64,000 nucleotides of DNA from CAZKWG01 sp964615375 (lineage in GTDB: Bacteria > Myxococcota_A > UBA796 > CAZKWG01). The position numbers and the translations under genes were made by a program. Below are positions 16,852 to 24,621 of the stretch, piece after piece. A model generated the notes under the pieces. It searched no databases and had not been told where the DNA came from. It worked only from the letters and a program-made list of their open reading frames with translations. The stretch is taken from NCBI GenBank assembly GCA_964615375.1, contig CAZTOW010000027.1, forward strand, positions 1-64,000, read 5' to 3'. Numbering within the stretch: position 1 is the first letter of the stretch; every line of letters starts with the position of its first letter.

Positions 16852-17981
16852 GGCTCCTCCGGCGCCGGGGGGTTCAGGGCCTCCAGGGCCGCCTCCGCCG
16901 CCTTCTCCGGCGTCATGGCCCCCGCCTGCACCGCGGGGAGCGCGCTCATCGTGGCCTCCGCCAGCCGCGAGAGCCTGGCGGCGAGGGTGAGCGGGCTGTC
17001 CGCGCCCTCCAGCGGCCAGCGGCTCACCCAGAACACCAGCCCCTCGGGCGAGAGCACCACGAGCAGCATCTCCCCGCCCAGCGCGCGGTTGAGCGCGTTG
17101 ACGAGGCCGAGCGTGCGGGCGTGGAGCTCGGGCGGATCGGCGATGGGCAGGACGAGCACGGCGCGGAGCTCGTCGGGGCGCTCGCCCGGCTGGATCTCCA
17201 GGCGCCAGCTCTGGTCGGGCGGCGTGACGGCCACGGCGCCGCCGATGTCCTCGACCCGCAGGGGGTGGCCGACGGGATCGCCGCGCAGGAGGCCGGACCT
17301 CGCCTCCGGCCCGCGCGCGTCGGGGGCGGCCAGCGCGGCGAAGAGGTCCAGGGGCGGCGCCTCCAGGCGACCGGCCAGCTCCTCGAGGGGGACGGGCTGG
17401 AGGCCGGCGTCGCAGCGCGTCTGGGCCTGGAGCTCGGCGGCGCGCGCTCCCCGCGCCAGGGCGCAGACGAGGGCGCGCTGCGCGTCGGGCCAGGAGGGCG
17501 GGATCTGGGCGCGCGCGGCGAGCTCCAGCAGGGTCGCGCGCTCCACGGAGGCCGCCAGCCGGGCCTCCTCCTCGGGTCCGAGCTCCAGCCCCTTGTCCCG
17601 CGCCGAGACGCGGGCGAGCTCATACGCCAGCGATCCCACGGCCAGCGCCTGCCAGCCCTCCCAGATCTGCGCCGGGTCCAGCGCGCCCTCCCCGAGGCCC
17701 AGCTCCGTCAGGCGCGCCTCGGCGAGGACCGGGCCGCCCAGGAAGCGGCGGATCACCACCACGCCGCCCTCGCTGGTCGACAGCGGCACGCGCTCGGAGA
17801 AGCTGAGCGTGGCGGTCTGGAGGCGCGGCACGCCGCCCGCGATCAGCGTCTCGCGCACCGCGTCCCAGGCCTGGGTCTCCGTTTGGAAGACCAGGCCGCG
17901 CGCGGGGGCCGCGGGCAGGTCCACGAAGCTCCGAACGGGAGGATCGGCCGGGACGCAGGCCAGCAGCAGCGCGAGGATCAT
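16848..17981 (-). CDS. Lipoprotein, unknown function
   Basis: 377 residues with a very short signal (MILALLLAC, lipid Cys9). The N-terminal 120 residues are mixed alpha/beta, the middle is helical and Ala-rich, and the last 150 residues contain beta strands (LRAVLVLPIADPP, EMLLVVLSPEGLVFWVS) followed by amphipathic helices, somewhat like YbjN-type folds. There is no catalytic motif. It is coupled by ATGA to the lipoprotein gene downstream. Function is unknown. Confidence 0.65.
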   Translation of the reverse strand: MILALLLACVPADPPVRSFVDLPAAPARGLVFQTETQAWDAVRETLIAGGVPRLQTATLSFSERVPLSTSEGGVVVIRRFLGGPVLAEARLTELGLGEGALDPAQIWEGWQALAVGSLAYELARVSARDKGLELGPEEEARLAASVERATLLELAARAQIPPSWPDAQRALVCALARGARAAELQAQTRCDAGLQPVPLEELAGRLEAPPLDLFAALAAPDARGPEARSGLLRGDPVGHPLRVEDIGGAVAVTPPDQSWRLEIQPGERPDELRAVLVLPIADPPELHARTLGLVNALNRALGGEMLLVVLSPEGLVFWVSRWPLEGADSPLTLAARLSRLAEATMSALPAVQAGAMTPEKAAEAALEALNPPAPEEP

Positions 17982-18018
17982 GCGCTGAAGCTAAGCGCCG
18001 CCGAGGGTCCCGGCCAGA

Positions 18019-18267
18019 TCAGGCCCGCACGCGGGCGCGGCTCCCGAAGTCCATCACGATGACCTTGCCCGTCCGGCGCTCGTCGTCGGCCCCCATGGGG
18101 ATGGCCGGGCCGGCGTGGTGGGCGGGGCGGCGCTTCTCCTCGGCGGGGAAGCTGACGTGGAGACCAGCGTTGCGGCGGCGAAGGGCCTCGCGGTCGTCGC
18201 GCGCGGTCTCGGTGGCGACCTCCTGCATGGCGTGCAGGACGTCGATGGAGAGGGAGTCGAGTTTCAC
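18019..18267 (-). CDS. Small hypothetical protein
   Basis: 82 residues if it starts at GTG 18267, which has a GGAGG site 9 bases upstream; ATG 18303 would add 12 residues but would lie at the likely promoter. The N-terminus (KLDSLSIDVLHAMQEVA) is a helix and the rest is Arg/His-rich and probably disordered, ending in IVMDFGSRARV. Codons are GC-ending throughout, which supports a real gene. I do not recognise it. Confidence 0.5.
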   Translation of the reverse strand: MKLDSLSIDVLHAMQEVATETARDDREALRRRNAGLHVSFPAEEKRRPAHHAGPAIPMGADDERRTGKVIVMDFGSRARVRA

Positions 18268-18301
18268 AGCAGCAGCCTCCAGCAGATTCGACCCTGAATC
18301 C

Positions 18302-18330
18302 ATCTTCGAGGCTTTCTGTTGCCATGTCAA
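18302..18330 (-). promoter_or_regulatory. Possible sigma70-type promoter
   Basis: Minus-strand TTGACA at 18330-18325, 17 bases, then GAAGAT at 18307-18302. The -35 is perfect and the -10 weak. It would start transcription just before the GGAGG site of the small gene at 18267. Confidence 0.35.
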
Positions 18331-18348
18331 GACCATCCAGTCGAAAAA

Positions 18349-18978
18349 TCAGCTCCCAAAGTCCTGCGTCCAGTAATGTCCCCAGCTTCCACCCTGGTAA
18401 TAGCCGATCCCGATGAGCGTGGCGTAGGGGCTCATGATGTTCGAGCAGTGGCCGTCGGAGTCCATCCAGCCCGCCACCACGTCGCGCGCGCTGCTGTAGC
18501 CGGCGGCGATGTTCTCCCCCACGGGCGAGCCGGTGAAGCCGGCGGCGCTCATGCGGGAGGTGAACTCGGCGCCCAGGTCCCCGCCGGGGCTCTCGTGGGT
18601 GAAGCTGTCCTCCTGCGCCATCCACAGGGAGTGGTAGCGGGCGGCGCAGCGGATGTGCTCCTCCATCTCGAGCGCGGGCGCGGGGCGGTAGGTGCCGTAG
18701 CTGCCGCAGTCGGCGCCCTCGGCGCGCTCCTCGTTGACCAGCTCCAGCACCTGCTCCTCCAGCCGCGCCCAGCTCTCCGGCCAGTCGGCCAGGTCGGGGT
18801 GGCAGTCGCGGGAGGGATCGGGCTCCGGCTCGGCGCTCTCGGCGGTGTCGCCCTCGCCCTCGCCCTCGCCCTCGCCCGCGGTGTCGTCGAGCCTGGGGCG
18901 ATCCTCGACGGGGATGGGACCGCCGTCCTTGTCGGTGGGTTCGCAGGCGAGGAGGAGGGCGAGGGTGGCTGCGCGCAT
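18349..18978 (-). CDS. CAP-domain (SCP/PR-1-like) lipoprotein
   Basis: 209 residues. Signal MRAATLALLLAC (lipid Cys12), then a short acidic linker with GEGEGEGE, then a CAP domain. Typical blocks are LELVNEERAEGADC, CAARYHSLWMAQ, FTHESPGG, VGENIAAGY, VVAGWMDSDGHCSNIM and GIGYYQGGSWGHYWTQDF. The His and Glu residues of the CAP cavity are present. Bacterial CAP proteins sit outside the membrane and act in envelope or lipid-related roles that are mostly undefined. Length is normal for a single-domain member. Confidence 0.88.
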   Translation of the reverse strand: MRAATLALLLACEPTDKDGGPIPVEDRPRLDDTAGEGEGEGEGDTAESAEPEPDPSRDCHPDLADWPESWARLEEQVLELVNEERAEGADCGSYGTYRPAPALEMEEHIRCAARYHSLWMAQEDSFTHESPGGDLGAEFTSRMSAAGFTGSPVGENIAAGYSSARDVVAGWMDSDGHCSNIMSPYATLIGIGYYQGGSWGHYWTQDFGS

Positions 18979-19076
18979 GGCGATCCCGATAACGTCACGC
19001 CGGGCGCTGTCCTCGCGCAGGGAGCTCGCGGCTCGTAAAGAATGCGTGAGGAGAGAGACTCAGCCTTCGCCGCGGA

Positions 19077-19544
19077 TCATGGAGCTGGCTGCGCGCCCAC
19101 CCCTCTCTGCGCCTGCGCCCCTCTCTCCGCCTCCACCGCCCCATGGTACTTCCACCACCCGCCCTGCCGGACGAAGGTGCTGGTCTCGCCGAAGGACGTG
19201 TCCCGCGGGCCGGACTGCAGGTGGGCGAAGAAGCGCACGGTGGCGTCGTCGCCCTGCTCCTGGCTGTCCAGGACCTCCAGGCGCAGGAAGCGGGTCTCCT
19301 CGCTGAAGCGGCGGATCTCCGCCTTCCAGACGGCCATGTCGCGCTGCCAGCGGGGGCCGGTGCGGTCGGTGGTCTCGACGATGAAGTCGACGAGCCCGTA
19401 GGCGTAGGCGGCGTAGCGGGCGCGCATCAGCGCCTCGGCGCTGGGCGGCTGCTTCCACTCGTGCAGCGGGAGGCAGCAGCGCTTGTAGATGCGACCGCTG
19501 CCGCAGCGACAGCGGAGAGGAGCGTGGGTGGTTGGCCAGGGCAT
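19077..19544 (-). CDS. YchJ-like SEC-C motif protein
   Basis: 155 residues from ATG 19544; the longer open frame upstream has no conserved sequence. The zinc motif CRCGSGRIYKRCC (SEC-C) is near the N-terminus, followed by the YchJ/UPF0225 NTF2-like domain (SAEALMRARYAAYAYG, VDFIVETTD, then FFAHLQSG and TFVRQGGWWKYHGA). The biological role of YchJ proteins is not settled. The last 20 residues are low complexity. It is cytoplasmic and divergent from the PD40/M23 pair. Confidence 0.85.
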   Translation of the reverse strand: MPWPTTHAPLRCRCGSGRIYKRCCLPLHEWKQPPSAEALMRARYAAYAYGLVDFIVETTDRTGPRWQRDMAVWKAEIRRFSEETRFLRLEVLDSQEQGDDATVRFFAHLQSGPRDTSFGETSTFVRQGGWWKYHGAVEAERGAQAQRGVGAQPAP

Positions 19545-19614
19545 AGTAGAGGGGTAACCCGGCCTTGTCGCGGTGTCCGCTCGACATTCGCAGGATCGCG
19601 CGCTACAGGGGCTC

Positions 19615-20142
19615 ATGCTCCGCACGATCCTGCTGCTGTGGACGATCCAGGCCTGTGATCGACCCGGTCCACCCGCTCGGGCGAGCGCGGATGCCAGCGG
19701 GGGCGCGCGGACGAGCGCGGGCGAGGAGCGCGAGCCACCCCTGGACGAGGGCCTGCTCGGCCAGCCCGCCGTGGCCGGAGATCGGGTGGTCTGGGCCCGC
19801 CGCGAGGGCAAGGGCAGCGCGCTCTACGCGCTCGAGCCGGGCTCGACCCCGCGCCGCCTGCTGGCCGAGGGGACGCCCGATCGCCCGGCCCTCTCCCCCG
19901 ATGGGGAGCGCGTGGTCTTCACCTGGAGCCGCACGGGGATCGCCTCGCTGTGGACCATGCCCTTCGCCGGGGGCGAGCCCACGCAGCTCACCAACCTGGG
20001 GCTGGAGCGCGCCCCTCGCACCCCCGGCCAGCCGCCCGCCGGCTTCGTCCCGCCGCCGCACCGGGGCCCGCCGGAGGTGGGCGCGGACGGGCTCGTGCGC
20101 TGGGAGGGGCCGGATGGGCTCCATGAGCTGAGGCTCCCATGA
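19615..20142 (+). CDS. Lipoprotein with PD40/TolB-like propeller repeats
   Basis: 175 residues from ATG 19615, chosen because it opens a lipoprotein signal (LLLWTIQAC, lipid Cys14). After a low-complexity linker there are two or three TolB-type strands (QPAVAGDRVVWARREG, RPALSPDGERVVFTW, LWTMPFAGGEPTQLTN), too few for a complete propeller. The stop overlaps the start of the M23 gene by ATGA, so the two are coupled and probably both act in the periplasm. Confidence 0.7.
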   Translation: MLRTILLLWTIQACDRPGPPARASADASGGARTSAGEEREPPLDEGLLGQPAVAGDRVVWARREGKGSALYALEPGSTPRRLLAEGTPDRPALSPDGERVVFTWSRTGIASLWTMPFAGGEPTQLTNLGLERAPRTPGQPPAGFVPPPHRGPPEVGADGLVRWEGPDGLHELRLP

Positions 20143-21314
20143 TCCTGCTCCTCGGCGTCCCCCTCCTCGGCCTCGCGCTGGCCCAGGACTACCGCTTCCC
20201 GGCCTCGGACGAGGACTACGCGGAGTTCTACCCCACCGCCTACAAGGATCACGACGGCTACGACTGGGCCTGCGGGGACTACACCTACTCGGGGCACCGG
20301 GGCAGCGACTACGGCTTCGGCAGCTTCGAGGGCATGGAGGAGGGCCGCACGGTGGTCGCGGCGGCGGCGGGGGTGGTGACCGCCATCAACGACGGCGAGT
20401 ACGACGAGTGCACGACTGGCGACTGCGACGGGGGCGGCGGCTACGGCAACTACGTCTGGGTGCAGCATGCGGACGGCAAGGCCACCCTCTACGCGCACCT
20501 GAAGAAGTGGAGCGTGGCCGTCAGCGTGGGGCAGGTGGTGGACTGCGGCACCCCGCTGGGAGAGGGCGGCAGCTCGGGCTACTCGACGGGGCCCCACCTG
20601 CACTTCGGCGTCTACGGCATGGACGAGGACTACCACGACCCCTTCGTCGGGGACTGCGTGGGGCCGCCGAGCTACTGGGTGGACCAGGGCGAGTACCTGG
20701 GCGTGCCCGCGGCGACCTGCGAGGACATCGCCCCCTGCGCGCCGAGCGGGGCGCTGGGCTGCGGCGAGACGCTGTCGGGCAGCAACGACGCGGGCGAGAG
20801 CGTGCGGGCCTTCTACGGCTGCGGTGAGTGGCTCTACAGCGGGCCCGAGCAGAGCTGGAGCTTCGCCACGGATCGCGACGAGGAGGTGACGCTCTCGCTG
20901 ACCGGGCTGTCGGGCGACCTCGACCTCTACGTGCTGGCCAGCGAGGCCTGCGACGCGACCGAGTGCCTGGCTTACGCGGACGGCTCGGCCACCAGCGACG
21001 AGACGCTGACCTTCACGGCGGAGGCGGGCCACGTCTATACGGTGGTCGTGGACGGCTACGAGGGCACGGCGAGCGCGTACAGCCTCTCTGCAGACTGCGC
21101 GGGGAGCTGGCCTGAGGAGGCCGAGAGCGGCGGGGGCAGGGAGAGCGGCGACTCGCCCCCCTCGGACACGGCGCGGCCAGAGACCGGGCCGGGGAAGCCG
21201 GGCGCGCTCGGGGACCTGGGGGAGTGCGGCTGCGCAGGCGGGATCGCGGGAGATGCGCCGGCCTGGTCGTTGATCGGCCTGACGCTCGCGCTGCTGGCGC
21301 GCAGGCGCCGATGA
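20139..21314 (+). CDS. M23 (LytM) peptidase with PPC-like domain and MYXO-CTERM-like tail
   Basis: 391 residues. Signal peptide to about residue 15. The LytM domain carries the zinc ligands His53 and Asp57 (GHRGSD) and the HLH motif His153-Leu-His155, with YAHL before it, so it looks catalytically complete and should cleave peptidoglycan cross-links or similar peptides. Residues 205-310 form a beta domain like PPC (WSFATDRDEEVTLSLTG, LDLYVLAS). After an acidic linker the C-terminus reads ECGCAGG, a hydrophobic helix and RRRR, a sorting tail like MYXO-CTERM, so processing and surface anchoring are expected. Confidence 0.88.
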   Translation: MILLLGVPLLGLALAQDYRFPASDEDYAEFYPTAYKDHDGYDWACGDYTYSGHRGSDYGFGSFEGMEEGRTVVAAAAGVVTAINDGEYDECTTGDCDGGGGYGNYVWVQHADGKATLYAHLKKWSVAVSVGQVVDCGTPLGEGGSSGYSTGPHLHFGVYGMDEDYHDPFVGDCVGPPSYWVDQGEYLGVPAATCEDIAPCAPSGALGCGETLSGSNDAGESVRAFYGCGEWLYSGPEQSWSFATDRDEEVTLSLTGLSGDLDLYVLASEACDATECLAYADGSATSDETLTFTAEAGHVYTVVVDGYEGTASAYSLSADCAGSWPEEAESGGGRESGDSPPSDTARPETGPGKPGALGDLGECGCAGGIAGDAPAWSLIGLTLALLARRRR

Positions 21315-21320
21315 CCTGAC

Positions 21321-21349
21321 GGGGGAGCCCCCCGCGAGGAGGGCCCCCC
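21321..21349. terminator. GC-rich hairpin between convergent genes
   Basis: GGGGG-A-GCCC pairs with GGGC-CCCCC across a 10-base loop, with one bulged A. There is no T-run, so it is a terminator-like hairpin that could serve both the M23 gene and the peptide gene on the other strand. Confidence 0.5.
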
Positions 21350-21360
21350 CGAGGCTGGGC

Positions 21361-21411
21361 TCAGTCGCCCCAGAAGCCGCCGCCGGCCTTGACGTTGGTA
21401 CGGGTCTTCAT
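21361..21411 (-). CDS. 16-residue peptide MKTRTNVKAGGGFWGD
   Basis: A 16-codon gene with ATG at 21411, an excellent AGGGGGAAG ribosome site 6 bases upstream and a TGA at 21361. The product is MKTRTNVKAGGGFWGD. Short proteins with a T-x-VKAG motif after the N-terminus are, as I recall, widespread and unnamed, and some recur as tandem peptide genes. The Gly-run, aromatic residues and terminal Asp would suit a modified peptide, but no maturation enzyme is visible in the window. The ribosome site and the motif support a real gene; function is unknown. Confidence 0.5.
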   Translation of the reverse strand: MKTRTNVKAGGGFWGD

Positions 21412-21523
21412 GAGCTTCCCCCTGTGTTGTGCGCGAGCGATATGCTCGAGCGGATCCAGACTACCAGAGCGCCGGAGCGCGTGGAGCTGCCCGCGCACGC
21501 TGGGACAGAGTTGGGACAGAAGC

Positions 21524-21787
21524 TCAGCCCGCGTGCGCGAGCCGCGCCCGCCCGCGCAGGGCCTTGACCTGAATCTCCACCCGGCTTGCGGTGCCGCGAT
21601 CCTCAAAAGGACCGTAGCAGGCTCCGATCACCCAGGGTCTGCCGCCGCGGGTGGCCCGCGCGCCGCCCGCGCGCTCGCCGTTGTGCTGGGCGAGGCGCCG
21701 CGTGGGCTCGGTGCTGATGCCCACGTAGGTGCGGCCGAGGCGCTCGGACCACAGCACATAGACGTACCAGGGGGTGGCTTCCTTCAA
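21524..21787 (-). CDS. GIY-YIG domain protein
   Basis: 87 residues from a TTG that overlaps the stop of the upstream gene (TTGA, 21784-21787). The domain begins WYVYVLWSERLGRTYVGIS, the GIY-YIG core, followed by RLAQHNG and a conserved Glu in ASRVEIQVKAL. This is the small UPF0213/YhbQ type of single-domain nuclease, acting on branched or damaged DNA in related proteins; its target here is unknown. Without the TTG no good start exists. Coupling to a lipoprotein gene is odd and probably reflects packing rather than function. Confidence 0.75.
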   Translation of the reverse strand: MKEATPWYVYVLWSERLGRTYVGISTEPTRRLAQHNGERAGGARATRGGRPWVIGACYGPFEDRGTASRVEIQVKALRGRARLAHAG

Positions 21788-22380
21788 CGCCCGGCGGCCT
21801 CCAGGCGGTCCAGGCGGGCGCGGGTCTCGGCGAGCTCGGCCCGGAGCGCGTCGATCTCGGCCTGCTGGGCCTGGATGGTCGCCACCGCCATGCTGGCGTA
21901 GCCGTAGAGGTCCACGCGCTCCCCGCCGGGCAGCACGGCCGGGCTGGAGGGCTGGTCGTCGATGATGAAGCCGAGACGCATCGGGTCGGACTCGGGCTGG
22001 GAGTTGTAGTGGTAGCGCGCCAGGCGCGTGTCCAAGAGGCTCCGGGCGAGGGCCGCCCGCTCGGCATCCGAGAGGTAGTGGATGTCCTTCTTGGCGTCGC
22101 GACGCGAGATGGGGCAGCCCCCCTCCTGGTCCTTGGGGTCCTCCGTCACGCAGGTCAGCAGGGCGTTGCAGTCGTCCACGGGGTCGCACTCGGCGCCCTC
22201 GGTCTCGCAGGCGACGCCCTCCGCCTCGGTCTCGCACAGCGGCACGCCCTCCCAGGGGCCGGAGTAGCCGCTGCAGGCGGGATCCCCGCAGGTGCTGTAC
22301 CAGGCGAGCTCGCCGGGGGTGGCGGTGTCGTCTTTGCCGAGGCAGGCGGTGAGCAGGAAGGTCAGGGACAGGGCGCGCAT
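21784..22380 (-). CDS. Lipoprotein with S74-type intramolecular chaperone domain
   Basis: 198 residues. Signal with lipobox LLTAC (lipid Cys13), a Cys-rich N-terminal region (8 or more Cys in about 75 residues), then a region matching the peptidase S74/endosialidase chaperone: SRRDAKKDIHYLS, LARYHYNSQPE, RLGFIIDDQ, VDLYGYASMAVATI and a closing coiled coil (QAEIDALRAELAETRARL). In phage tail fibres this domain trimerises the fibre and cuts itself off. Here there is no fibre, only a short Cys-rich head on a lipid anchor, so a trimeric surface protein is the likely reading. Confidence 0.8.
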   Translation of the reverse strand: MRALSLTFLLTACLGKDDTATPGELAWYSTCGDPACSGYSGPWEGVPLCETEAEGVACETEGAECDPVDDCNALLTCVTEDPKDQEGGCPISRRDAKKDIHYLSDAERAALARSLLDTRLARYHYNSQPESDPMRLGFIIDDQPSSPAVLPGGERVDLYGYASMAVATIQAQQAEIDALRAELAETRARLDRLEAAGR

Positions 22381-22448
22381 GCGAGCTCCGAGGGTGCGAG
22401 GACGGCGAGAGCATAGCCCCGCGCCGGGCCCGCCGATAAGCGCGATCC

Positions 22449-22814
22449 ATGGCCCGCCCCGATCCCGCGCTGCTGCTGCGCGCCGCCCGCCTCTCCCACC
22501 TGCCAGGGGTGACGCTGGCAGAGGCCTGCGCGCGGACGGGGGTGTCGCGGGGGGCGCTGCGAAAGGCGCGGGAGCTGCACGGGCTCGCGGCCCACCCGAG
22601 CCGCGAGGAGCTGGCGCTCTCGGCGCTGACGAGGGCCGGAGCCCAGGCCGAGGGCGAGCTCGGCGACCTGGCGGGCCTGGCCAGCTTCCTCGACCATGTG
22701 AACCACGACGGCACCACCGAGGCCGAGGTCCGCGACCTGCTGCGGGCCCTGGAGGCGCGCGGGCTGCTGGCGCTGGAGGGTCCCCGCTGGAGGCTGCTCG
22801 CCCCCTGGCCCTGA
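22449..22814 (+). CDS. Small helix-turn-helix protein
   Basis: 121 residues. Residues 12-45 fit a helix-turn-helix of Fis/resolvase type (LPGVTLAEACARTGVSRGAL), followed by helical segments and a C-terminal winged-helix-like part (TEAEVRDLLRALEARGLLAL). It is probably a DNA-binding regulator of neighbouring genes. It is divergent from the S74 lipoprotein and 33 bases upstream of the crotonase gene, which it may control or share a transcript with. Confidence 0.6.
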   Translation: MARPDPALLLRAARLSHLPGVTLAEACARTGVSRGALRKARELHGLAAHPSREELALSALTRAGAQAEGELGDLAGLASFLDHVNHDGTTEAEVRDLLRALEARGLLALEGPRWRLLAPWP

Positions 22815-22847
22815 GCGCTCGGGTTAGTCCCCTCCCGCGGAGGGAGC

Positions 22848-23678
22848 ATGAGCGCGGATTCCTGGAGCCTGAGCTCGATGAGCGTGGTGATCGACGGGCC
22901 GGTGGCGACGGTGTCGCTGACCGGGCCGGGCAAGGGCAACCGGCTGGGGCCGGAGATGTTCGCCGAGCTCCCGCAGGTCTTCGGGCGGCTGGACCAGGAC
23001 GACGGGGTGCGCGTCATCGTGCTCAGCGGGGCCGGCGAGCATTTCAGCTTCGGGCTGGACCTGGTGGCGATGACGCCGGAGCTGGGGCCGGTGCTGGAGG
23101 GTGGGCTCGCCTCCGAGCGCATGGCCCTGCTCCGCCTCATCGAGCGCCTGCAGGGCGCGACGCGGGCCATCGCCGACTGCCGCAAGCCCGTGATCGCCGC
23201 GGTCTCCGGCTGGTGCATCGGCGGCGGGGTGGACCTGATCGCGGCCTGCGACACCCGGCTCTGCTCGGCGAGCGCGCGCTTCAGCGTGCGGGAGGTGCGG
23301 CTGGCCATCGTCGCCGACCTCGGCAGCCTGCAGTGGCTCCCCCACATCATCGGTCAGGGCTGGACCCGGCGCCTGGCGCTGACGGGCGAGGACATCGACG
23401 CCTCCACCGCGCTCCGCATCGGGCTGGTCGAGGAGGTGCTGCCCGACGCCGAGGCCCTCCAGACGGCGGCGGGCGTGCTCGCGCGAAAGATCGCCGACAA
23501 CCCGCCGATCGTCGTGCAGGGCGTCAAGCGCATCCTCAGCCGGGGCATGGGCCGCACCCCCGACGAGGGCTTCCGGGAGGTCGCGCTGTGGAACACCGCG
23601 ACGCTCCCCAGCGAGGATCTGCGCGAGGCGATCACCGCCTTCCTGGAGCGCCGCGGCCCTCAGTTCAAGGGTCGGTGA
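22848..23678 (+). CDS. Crotonase, delta3,5-delta2,4-dienoyl-CoA isomerase type
   Basis: 276 residues with the crotonase fold: oxyanion-hole segments GAGEHFSFGLDL and SGWCIGGGVDLIAACD. Specific features match ECH1-type dienoyl-CoA isomerases: Asp in GGGVD, Glu in VREVRLAI and Asp in VADLGSLQWLP correspond to the three acidic residues used for the double-bond shift, while hydratase glutamates are not placed as in hydratases. Role: oxidation of unsaturated fatty acids with odd-numbered double bonds. The start has a GGAGGGAGC site. The stop overlaps the convergent gene by 14 bases. Confidence 0.85.
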   Translation: MSADSWSLSSMSVVIDGPVATVSLTGPGKGNRLGPEMFAELPQVFGRLDQDDGVRVIVLSGAGEHFSFGLDLVAMTPELGPVLEGGLASERMALLRLIERLQGATRAIADCRKPVIAAVSGWCIGGGVDLIAACDTRLCSASARFSVREVRLAIVADLGSLQWLPHIIGQGWTRRLALTGEDIDASTALRIGLVEEVLPDAEALQTAAGVLARKIADNPPIVVQGVKRILSRGMGRTPDEGFREVALWNTATLPSEDLREAITAFLERRGPQFKGR

Positions 23679-24087
23679 CCACCGGCGTCGGCGCCACGAA
23701 GACGTGAGCCGGGTAGAGCGGGATGATGTGGGTGCCGTGCTCGGCCGTGACCACGGTGAGGTACCAGGCGCCGGCTCGGTCGAACTCGATGAGGTTCCAG
23801 GCCGTCTCCTCCTGGCCCTCGATGTGGAGGCGGACCAGCGAGCGCCCGAGGCGGGCGGTGTCGTAGGTGCGCATCAGGGTGCCGGTGAGCGCGGCGCCGC
23901 GGATGGCCATCTTCGTGCAGGCCTGCCGGTTGCCGAAGCCGTCCAGCGAGCAGACGTTCGGGTCCAGCATGATCCGGCCCTCGTAGTGACCGAGCTGCTT
24001 CTCCTCGATCTCCAGGCGGATCTCGTGCGCGCCGCCCACCGCCTCGTGCAGGTACATCGAGACGAGCTCGAGCGTCTTCGTGAACAT
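23665..24087 (-). CDS. Hypothetical protein, 140 residues
   Basis: Start ATG 24087 with AAGGAG 7 bases upstream; the open frame continues upstream without coding character. No signal peptide. The product has mixed strands and helices (HEIRLEIEEKQLGHYEGR, RSLVRLHIEGQEETAWNLIE, THIIPLYPAHVFV) and two cysteines near the middle (NVCSLDGFGNRQAC). I do not recognise the family. It is divergent from the Cys-rich secreted protein, with a 189-base spacer that shows no other feature. Confidence 0.6.
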   Translation of the reverse strand: MFTKTLELVSMYLHEAVGGAHEIRLEIEEKQLGHYEGRIMLDPNVCSLDGFGNRQACTKMAIRGAALTGTLMRTYDTARLGRSLVRLHIEGQEETAWNLIEFDRAGAWYLTVVTAEHGTHIIPLYPAHVFVAPTPVVTDP

Positions 24088-24276
24088 GATGTGCTCCTTC
24101 CGCGAGCGCTGTCGCCCGCGTCGTGCGGCAGGCCCCCCAGCCGTCTCTCTCAAGATAGGCACCCGTAGCCAGACATCAACCCGGGCCGCTCCTGCCCGAC
24201 GAATTGTGCCCGCGGTCGATCCACGGGACGGGCTCACCCGTAGACCACGCAGACTCGAAAACAGGAGAAAGCCGCC

Positions 24277-24615
24277 ATGCTTCAAGCTCTTCGTGTGCTC
24301 GCCGCCCTCGTCGTCCTCCTCCCCAGCGCTCGCGCCGACGAGATCTGTTACGACCTGCAGGTCTGTGAGGAGGTCTGTACAGAGGGATACGAGGTCGCCC
24401 CAGTCGGCGACACGAGCCTGAACTACGCCCGCCGCAGCGGCGGCTTCCAGCAGATCGAGCTGCCGGTCACCTGCGAGACGGTCTGCACCTTCGAGGAGTA
24501 CTGCTACCCGACCGGCGGCGGCGAGGGCACCTATGACCAGGACGATATCGACGCCTGCTACAACGAGCAACTCCTGGTCGATCAGATCCGCTGCATCCAG
24601 ATGCTGCAGAGCTGA
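24277..24615 (+). CDS. Small secreted Cys-rich protein
   Basis: 112 residues. A Sec signal peptide covers about residues 1-20 (cleavage near SARA-DE), followed by a mature acidic domain with eight cysteines (EICYDLQVCEEVC, TCETVC, EYCY, ACY, RC), enough for four disulfides. A Gly-rich stretch with several Tyr precedes the last two. Good AGGAG ribosome site. Function unknown; it looks like a small exported structural or toxin-like protein, but nothing more can be said. Confidence 0.6.
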   Translation: MLQALRVLAALVVLLPSARADEICYDLQVCEEVCTEGYEVAPVGDTSLNYARRSGGFQQIELPVTCETVCTFEEYCYPTGGGEGTYDQDDIDACYNEQLLVDQIRCIQMLQS

Positions 24616-24621
24616 GGCGAC

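Noticed and set aside
23665..24570. 301-residue version of the minus-strand gene
   Set aside because: The upstream part runs antisense through the Cys-rich gene and lacks a signal or domain; the ATG at 24087 has a proper ribosome site.
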